From NCBI RefSeq assembly GCF_900119075.1, contig NZ_FPIP01000010.1:111335-175334 (forward strand): a stretch of 64,000 bases of DNA, given 5' to 3'. Of the stretch, positions 52,779 through 61,700 are shown piece by piece. The notes under the pieces are model-generated. The model was not told the DNA's origin, ran no database searches, and saw only the letters and a list, made by a program, of their open reading frames with translations. How positions within the stretch are numbered: the stretch's first letter is position 1; each line of letters begins with the position of its first letter. This stretch comes from Ruminococcus flavefaciens. GTDB lineage: Bacteria; Bacillota; Clostridia; Oscillospirales; Ruminococcaceae. The translations under genes and the position numbers were made by a program.

Positions 52779-55700
52779 TTATTTTTTCACCGCTTTAAAT
52801 TTACTAATTTTAAATTGTTTTGCCATTTTTTCCAATTGGTTCAAAACATCTTCTGCGGATGCATTTGGATTCTTATTAATATAATTACTCCATGCTTTAT
52901 TCCATGTAATTCCAGCATAGCTATTCTTTGTATGAATTCCATGTCCTGATTTTAATCTATGAATTCCCTTAGGCAAATCATAATAGAATTCTCCAGAATT
53001 AATATCAAGTTTTTGACCATTATTAAGCTTACCTGTATATTTTCTGCTTTGGAACCAATCTTTAAACTTTTCAGGTAAACCATGATGCACTTCACCTGTT
53101 GGCTTTTTACCTGTGTAAGCTTCATAATTCCTTCGTTGTTCATTTTTTCTTTGCGATTTTGTTTCGCAATCATTATGAACAAGAACACCGCTCTCGCCGA
53201 CAAAGTATGTATGGAAATCCTCGACCTCAAAGTTATAGACCTTGACAGGTGATTCAAGAATTTCATGCTCTACCCATTCAACAACAACGCACTCGCCGTT
53301 TACCAGTACAAGAACATCGCCTGCGCGTAAGTCAGCCGCCTTAGTCCAGCCGAACTGTACAGAATAGAAATAGTGACTTGGTGTTGCCTTGATCTCGTCA
53401 CCGTTTACGTGAACATGAACAAGTTCTGTTGTCTCATTCTCGTATGTTTTGAGAACAGTCTTATACGCAACCTCTCCTGTTGTAGGATCTTCAGAAAGAA
53501 CCATGTCGCCTTCCTTTATTTCCTCAATAGGTTTCTGGCCGTCTTCTGTCTCAACAGGTGTACCCTCAACGAAGCAGTATGAAACCTTTTCAGATAATCC
53601 GTTGATACCGCCGCCGATCTGTACTGCATCCATTACTACCTGGAATGTGCTGCCGAGAACAGCTCCGAGAGTAAGCTCTCCGCGTGATGCAAGATCATAC
53701 ACGTTCTTGCCGACCTGATAAATATCATAAGCACCAAGAGCAATATCACTTACGCAGCTTGCATATTTCAAGCCTGTAATAAACTTACAGCTGATAGATA
53801 CCGCACCTGCTGCCTTTGCAGCGCTGAGCGCCTGGAATCCGCAGCCGAATACGCTTACCGCACTTGTTATAGCGCCAAAGTAATCGCCTTCCGATGCATA
53901 CCATGCTGTATTTGCAATAATTGCTGCAGCACCTATGATCATTGTGATAGGTGTCGGTATAGCCATGAGATTTCCAAGCAGGCTGAGTGCCATATGTCCC
54001 CAGAAATCCCAGCCAAGTCCCGGACTGAGTCCGAACGGATCGACATAGCTTATCGGGTTGCCCTGAACATAAGCATACCTGTTCAGTGACGGTGAATTGT
54101 CTATAGAACCGATAACCACATCCTGATTGATGAAACGCTTGATCTCAGGATTGTAGTATCTTGCACGCATGTAGCAAAGGTTGTTTTCATCTGTGGAGAC
54201 ACCGTACTCACCGTTAAACAAGAACATAATGCCATATTTATTTGGTGATTTGAGTTCGCCGTACGGGCCGTATGCAAATGTTGCAACAATTGTACCGCTG
54301 AGGTTTGTAACCGCCTCTGTGTTGCCTATGTTATTGAAGTGATAGAATAATGTTTCGGTATCAGTCTGCTGTGAGATAAGGCCTATGCCGTATACAAAGC
54401 TTGTTTTCTTTCCGCTTGTCTCAGCAGTAAGAACTCTGCTGAGCTCACCTGATGTATCAACAACAAATGATGTCTTTACATTTCCTGATGTCTTGCTGAT
54501 ACGGTTGTTTTCTGCATCATATTCATAGCTTACTCCGCCGGCAGAAACAAGTCTGTTGCGGCAGTCATATACAAGCTCAGTCATTTTGCCGTTGACAGGT
54601 CCGTAAACCATATTGCCGTCAGCATCATACTTTACCTTTTCGCCGTTGAATTCGATGAGTCGGTTTGCGGAATCATACTTCATCTCAGCGCTCTTAAGAC
54701 CGTTAAGATCGTGTCCGTAAACCATTGATGAGGACGTTATATTACCTGCATCGTCATAAGCGTAATCTCTTGCGTTGATTACCTTATCGCCGTTTATGTC
54801 GACCTGCTTTACAAGTCTTCCTGCCTTGTCGTAACCGCGTGTCTCAACACTTCCGTCAGGTCGTGTGATCTTTGTTACTCTGCCGTTGCTGTCATACTCA
54901 TAAGCTGTGATATTGTTATCCCAGTCCTTGACTGTATTTACTCTGCCATCCTTAAGGTAAGTATAGCGTACTATACGTCCGCCGGGATATGTAAGTGTAA
55001 CAAGATTGCCAAGCTCATCATAGCTGTACTTGACTGTATTACCGCGGAAATCTGTAACCTCTGTTACAAGATTAAGCTCGTTATACTTTCTTGTAATAGT
55101 TCCGTTGCTGTCCTTTACAGAGATCACATTTCCGTTGCCGTCATACTTGTATGATACTGTTCCAAGCTCGTCTGTAACGCTTTCCAGCCAGCCGTTCTTG
55201 TAATAAGTGTAGCTTGTCTTTTGTCCTCTTGCATTCTTAGATTCACTGAGCAGTCCTGCAGCGTTGTATGTATTTGTAAGTTTGCTTCCTACTGCATTCA
55301 AAGTGCTTATAACTTTACCCATGCTGTCGTAAGAATAAGTCGTACGTCCGCCGTTAGGGTCTATCATTGCTGTTACATTGCCGAAAGCATCATATTCATT
55401 CTTTGATACTCCGCCGGCTGCATCAGTTGAACTTATAAGTCTTCCTGTCTTGTCATATTCATATGTTGTCTTCTTTTCACGTGATGTGTTGAGGTTGTCG
55501 ATCATTGTCTTGATCTGTCCGACATTGTTGTAATCATACTGAGTCTGGATCCCCATCGGATCAGTTTCAAGAATAAGATTATTTACTGCATCGTACTTAT
55601 TCTCCTGCAATACATTGCCGTCAGGATCAAGGAGCTTTTCAACATTTCCGTTTGCATCATAAACCGTTGTATATGTATGATTTGTTTCATCAGTATACTT

Positions 55701-58700
55701 TGTTACACGTCCTGCAGCATCGTATTCGTAAGAAACACTTGTGCTGCCCTTTGATGCCTTGATAACCTTTCCTTCCTTGCTGTATTCATATGAAACAGAA
55801 AGGCCGTTTGGATATGTAAGCTTGAGGCAGTTGCCGTTTGCATCATATTTATCATATGTTGTCTTGTTTCCGTTAGCATCAGTCATTGAAGTAACTCTGC
55901 CATACTTATCATATGTGTATGTAACTGTATTGCCCAGTTCATCAGATGATGTAAGTATGTTTCCGTTACTGTCATATGTCATGGTCTTTGCGTTGCCTTC
56001 AGAATCAGTTACAGACAGTACTCTTCCTGCATGATCATAGATATAGGATTCTGTGGTCTTGTCAGGATAAGTGATCGTTTTCACCTTTCCGTCAGGATAA
56101 TATGTATATGATACTGTATGCTTTTCGTCGCCGCCTACAGCTGTCTCTGAAACCAAAAGATCAGTTTCATCGTAAGTGTACTCAACGAGCTCATCATTTG
56201 CATTTTTTGTTGTAAGGAGCTTTCCTGCAGGATCATATGTATTGACTTCAGTTGTTCCGTCAGCATATGTTGTCTTGAGGAGTCTGCCTTCCTTATCATA
56301 CTCAAAGAGTGTTGCAGCTTTATTTGCGTCAACTGTTTTGATTATCTGATTATTTCCGTCATAATACATATGTGTAACATTGCCCTTAGCATCTGTAACA
56401 GATGTCTTATTGCCCATTGCATCATATGTATAGCTTACTGTTCCGTCTGAATTTGAAACGCCTGTAGAACGTCCCAGTGCGTCATAGGTATAAACTGTCT
56501 TGTTTCCGTCACGGTCTGTTTCGGTTCTGAGATTTCCGAATTCGTCATATGTTATGAGCTTCTTGTTTCCAAGAGGATCGGTTATTGATGTGATCCTGCC
56601 GTTTGTATAACCATATGTTGTGGTTCCCAGACCTTCAACTGTTTCGGTAAGCATCTGACCTGCTTCATTATATGTATACGAACGTGCTGCACCTGAGTTT
56701 TCAACTGATGATGCAAGCAGGTTGTGAGGATTGTATACATACTTATTCAGCTCGCCGTCAGGGCCCTTTACGCTTGTAACATTTCCCTTGCTGTCATATG
56801 TCATTGTTGTGACATTGCCGTCATAGTCATATGTCTTTACAAGCTGATTCTTATCGTCATATTCATAGCGTCTTGCATTGCCCTTGCTGTTTGTCTCAGC
56901 AATAAGGTTTCCTCTTGTGTCATAGGTATACTTTGTTGCGTGACCGTTTGCATCTGTAATAGAAGAAACTCTTCCCATTCCGTCAGACACGAATACGATG
57001 TTTTTTCCGTTTCTGTCTGTGCAAACTGTTGTCAGTTGATTCTTATCATCGTCAGTATACTTGAATGATGTAACATTGCCAAGTGCATCATACTGCTTAA
57101 CAACGCGGTTATCATCATTGTATTCATTCTTGACATAAGGAGTCTTTGCGCCTGAATTTGTCGCTGCAATTACTCTGTTGCTGTCATCATAATCAAATGT
57201 GACAACTTCACCGAGAGGATTCTTAACTGTCTTGAGTCTGCCGTCCTCATATGTGAGATATGCAGTTCTGCCTTTTCCGTCAGAAACAGATGTTACTAAG
57301 CCGTCTTCACTGTATGTTATCTGCAGCTTTGCACCGCTCATGTCTTCAGTTACTGTAGTAACATTGCCGTTTCTTGTAATGCTTATTGTCTGATCCTGTG
57401 ATGAGATGATCTGTGTAAGTCTGCCTTCAGCGTCAAATCTTAACTTTGACTTATCAGGCTTTACAAGTGTGTATGTTCCGTCCTTCTCACGGTAGAAGTG
57501 ATATTCCTGCATTCCGTGACTGATAGGAAGGAATTCAGCAAATCCGCCGGGATCGCCGATAGGCTTGATAGAGCTCTTATTGATGAGCTGTCCGCTTACT
57601 GTACGTACAACAGCATCACTTCTTATGAATGTTGCATAATTTGATGCATTCCAGTGCATATCGATCGCATTGCCCTTGAATTCAAGGTAGGACTCGTAGT
57701 CATTATTCCAGCCGTAGCCGGTTGTGCCCCTCTTATCACATACCAGTGAATTGTAATTCAGATTGAAATCAAGCGGTGAGAATGCGCCCTGTACTGAGAG
57801 TGCACTAACCGTATCGGTAAATGCTCCTGTAGTCATGTCAACAGGATCAGCCCACACCTGTGGAATTACCTTTACCTTAATGTTATACTTGTTGATATGG
57901 CTTGGAATAGGACACACAGTAACCTGAACATCTGTCTCTTCCAGTCCCTTTACAAGTGACTCAATAAGTCTGTAGCGTACCTTTTCAGGATCGCCTTCGC
58001 CTGAGAATACCGTCTCATAAGTTCCGTAAAGCACATCGCCCGGCATAAGTACGCCGACTTCTATGCTCTGACTGCCGTAAGTGATCGGTATCTTCTGGCA
58101 TTCGTTTGCATTCTCAATGTAGTATGAATCAACATTGACCTCTGATGCATCGAGCTTTTCAACTGTTCCGTCAGGATTATAAACAGTTATATCCTGTTCA
58201 TATCCTGGATTCTTATATTTGCCGAACGAAGTTTTTACGTTGTATAAAGGCTCTGAACCTTCATTTTTCAGCTCATACTGAATGTAATAGTCCTTGCCTA
58301 TATATCCTACTTCTTCAGGATATATATATAGGTGGAGACCTCTGCCGACACCGACTTCAAACTCGTTTGCAGTCTTGAATGTTGCATTGACAGGAACATT
58401 GAAAGGTGTAAGAGTACCGCTGAAGTCAGCTGATACAGTGTACTTGCCCTTCTTGTCGCCTCTTACTGCCCATGAAACAGACTTGCTTTCCTGTCCTGCA
58501 ATATCTCCCATGGACTGAACTATTGTGTTTTTGCCTGTAGTAGTTGCAGCAAGCGAAAGTCCATAAGGAAGATTAAGCCTTGCGCTGCAGTCCTTGATAA
58601 CGAACTCTGACGTAGCATTGTTGATAACGCCAAGGTCTACTGAATACATTTCCTTCATGAAGGAAATTGTCTCTGAAGTTCTTACATATGCAAGGATCGG

Positions 58701-61700
58701 AAGTACCTCTTCTTCTTCAGTAGGAGTATTCGGAATGATAGGCTCAATGTGTACGTGTGATCCGTCACCGAGATCACAATCCCAGCCGCCGAAGCCGCCG
58801 AAGCCTCCGCCTCTTCCGAAGCCTCCGCCGCCTCCGCCTACATACTCGATCACTGTCGGTATAGGCTCCTGAGCAAATGTAAGTTCAACTGTGAATGTGT
58901 ATGAATGGAAATTGCTTGGATCATTAAAGTCAACGCCTGCCTCGATCATTTCCTGAAGGGACATTCTGTGTACAGTAAGATTACCCGATACAAGCTCGCC
59001 CTTTGAAAGCTGAACATTTACTGTTCCGTTGCTGCCTGTCTTTGTGATCTCAATGGTCTTCTTTTCAGGAAGGTAGCTGTCCTTATAGACTGATACCTTA
59101 TAGTTGCCGATCTTTTCGGTAATTGTGATCATACCGTTGTAATCAGCCTTAAGAGTCTTTTCGCTCTTTCCGTCTGCAGAGCTTAAATATACCCATGCAT
59201 AAGGAATCGGATTGCGCTTTTCATCAACAGCCTGTATAGTAATGCTTCCTGTATTCTGAGGATCAGTTACTATAATTTCAATGTCTGCTGTTGTACAATT
59301 TTCAGCATCATCCTTTGCTGTAAGAGTTGCCTTGTATGTACCTGCTTTATTATACTTATAGGTTGTTCTTCCGCCGTAAACCTTTTCGCCGTTTCCCATA
59401 TCCCACTCAAAACTTACTATACGTACGTTATCTGTGGAATCTGTAGCGTCAAGCTGAAGCTCGTGATCTGTAAGTGCATAGTACAGAGGCGAAACATTGA
59501 TTACAGGTGCTTCATCATCCTCGTCATATGCAAATGTGGTCTTTTCTTCACTCATAGAATGATTATCGTATTTATCCCACGCTTCGACCTTATAAGTGTA
59601 TTTTTTCAGCGGTACAACATTCTTGTCTGTGTAAGACAGTTTGTTAGCTTCGCCGATAACAGTAAATTCTGTTTCGCCCTCTGCTCTTCTGTAGAGTCTG
59701 TAGCCCTTTAAATCATCGCTCTTACTCTCAGACCAATTTACACTGATCTCGAAGTTGCCCTGAGTAAGACTGATAACAGGTACTTCAGGAGGATCGTTTT
59801 TAAGCGTGAATGTTGCTGTGTATGGTTCGCAGATATTGCCTGCTTCATCAGCAGCAATAGCTCTTAACTGATACTCGCCGTTTTCGAGTCCTGATGTATC
59901 CCAGTCGAATTCAGCGACCTCATAATTTGACTTGAGTGAAATTGTTTCGATATCAAGCCATGTATCATCGGCTGCAGTTTTCTTTCTGTAAGAAACAGCT
60001 ACAGAAGCAAGTCGGCTGTTATCTGATACCGCAACACACATCTTCGGTGAAACAGGAAGGACAGAACCGTCCTTATCGCCGAATCCGTAGATCTTAGGTG
60101 CTTCTGTATCAGGCATTACCTGTGCGATAGCTTCGTTTGAAAGCTCACTCTTATTGCCTGCAATATCAACTGCAGCTACCTGATATGTATAAACTCCGCC
60201 GTATTCAACATTTACGTCATAGAAATCCTTTGTAGTAGATACGGTAAGAAGTGAATACTTTGACTTGCCTTCTTCTGCACGATAGATCTCAAACTGCTTG
60301 ATATCATCGTCACTTACTCTCCATGTAAGATGAACGTTACCATTGCTGCCAGCAGCCTTAAGCTCTGTTACAGCAGCAGGAGCAGTTCTGTCTATCTTGT
60401 ACGTTGAAATGCAGGCATTTCCTGCATTTCCTGATGCATCAGTTATTTCAGCCTTGATGAATATCTCACCCTCAGGGAGCTTAGTAACATCAAAATCATA
60501 ACCGAATGTATCTGTCTTAGACGAAGATTTGCTGTCGAGAACAGCGATCTCAGTCCATTTCTTTTCATCTGTCTTATCATATGAATATGAAAGCGCGAGA
60601 GACTTTAACTTTATGTTGTCCTCTGCGCTGATACTCAGCGGGATCTTAGTGCTGAATACACTGTCAGTAGGTAAGAATCTTTTGATCGCAGGAGCTATCT
60701 CGTCCTTCTGTGTTTTAATTGCAAAAGTCTCGGAAGCTGTACCACGGTTGCCGAGTTCATCATATGCAACTACACGGAATGTATATTCAGTTTCTGACAT
60801 GAGATCCGTGATATGCATTCCTGCAGTATCACTTGTTCTTCCTGCCTCAGTGAATTCGCCTTTTTCGTTCTTGCACTCTACAACATAATAGCCGAAATCT
60901 TCATCTGAGATATCTTCCCAGCGCAGACTTACAAATGATGAAGCTGATGTGCATTCATCTGTAAGCATCTTTACCTGAGAAGGTCCTGCATTGTCAACTA
61001 CATATGCCTTTGTAAAGTCCTCAGAAGCATTTCCGTTCTTATCCTTAGCTATCGCACGGACAAGGTATGCACCATCGGGAACAGAAGTCGTATCCCATTT
61101 AATGGTTACCTGATCGCCTTCTATCTTCTTTTCTTCAATATCCTTCCATTCAGTACCCTCTGCTTCCTTATATGAAAGCGCAATACTGTCAACACCGATA
61201 TTATCCTCAGCCTTGATATGAACTAAAGCTGACTTGTTTACCTTTGATTTTGAAGGAGTGATAGAAACGACTCTCGGAGGTTCTTCGTCCTTATTGACGC
61301 TTACTGTTACTGCCTTGCATGGATCGCCTTCAATATTGAACTTGCTTACAGCAGCTATCTTGTAAATATACTTATTGCCCTCTGTTACACCATGGTCAAC
61401 ATAGCGGACAGTTTTTACATCCTGTACAAACTTGACAAGCTCAAACTTGTCGCTGTCAGCAGGTGCTCTGTAAATATTGTAGCCGTTGCAGTTAGCACTC
61501 TTTGATGACTTCCATTCGAGAACTACTGCTCCGTTTTCGCCTGCAGCCGATAATTCTTCAGGGGCTGCCGGGCCTGTTGTATCAACAGTATATGATACTG
61601 TCTTTACGCTGGTATTTCCTTCTGAATCTATCAGTGTTACGCGGACATCAAAGTTTCCGTTCATTCCTTCAAGGTCCCACTTGCACTTTGAGCAAAGTGT

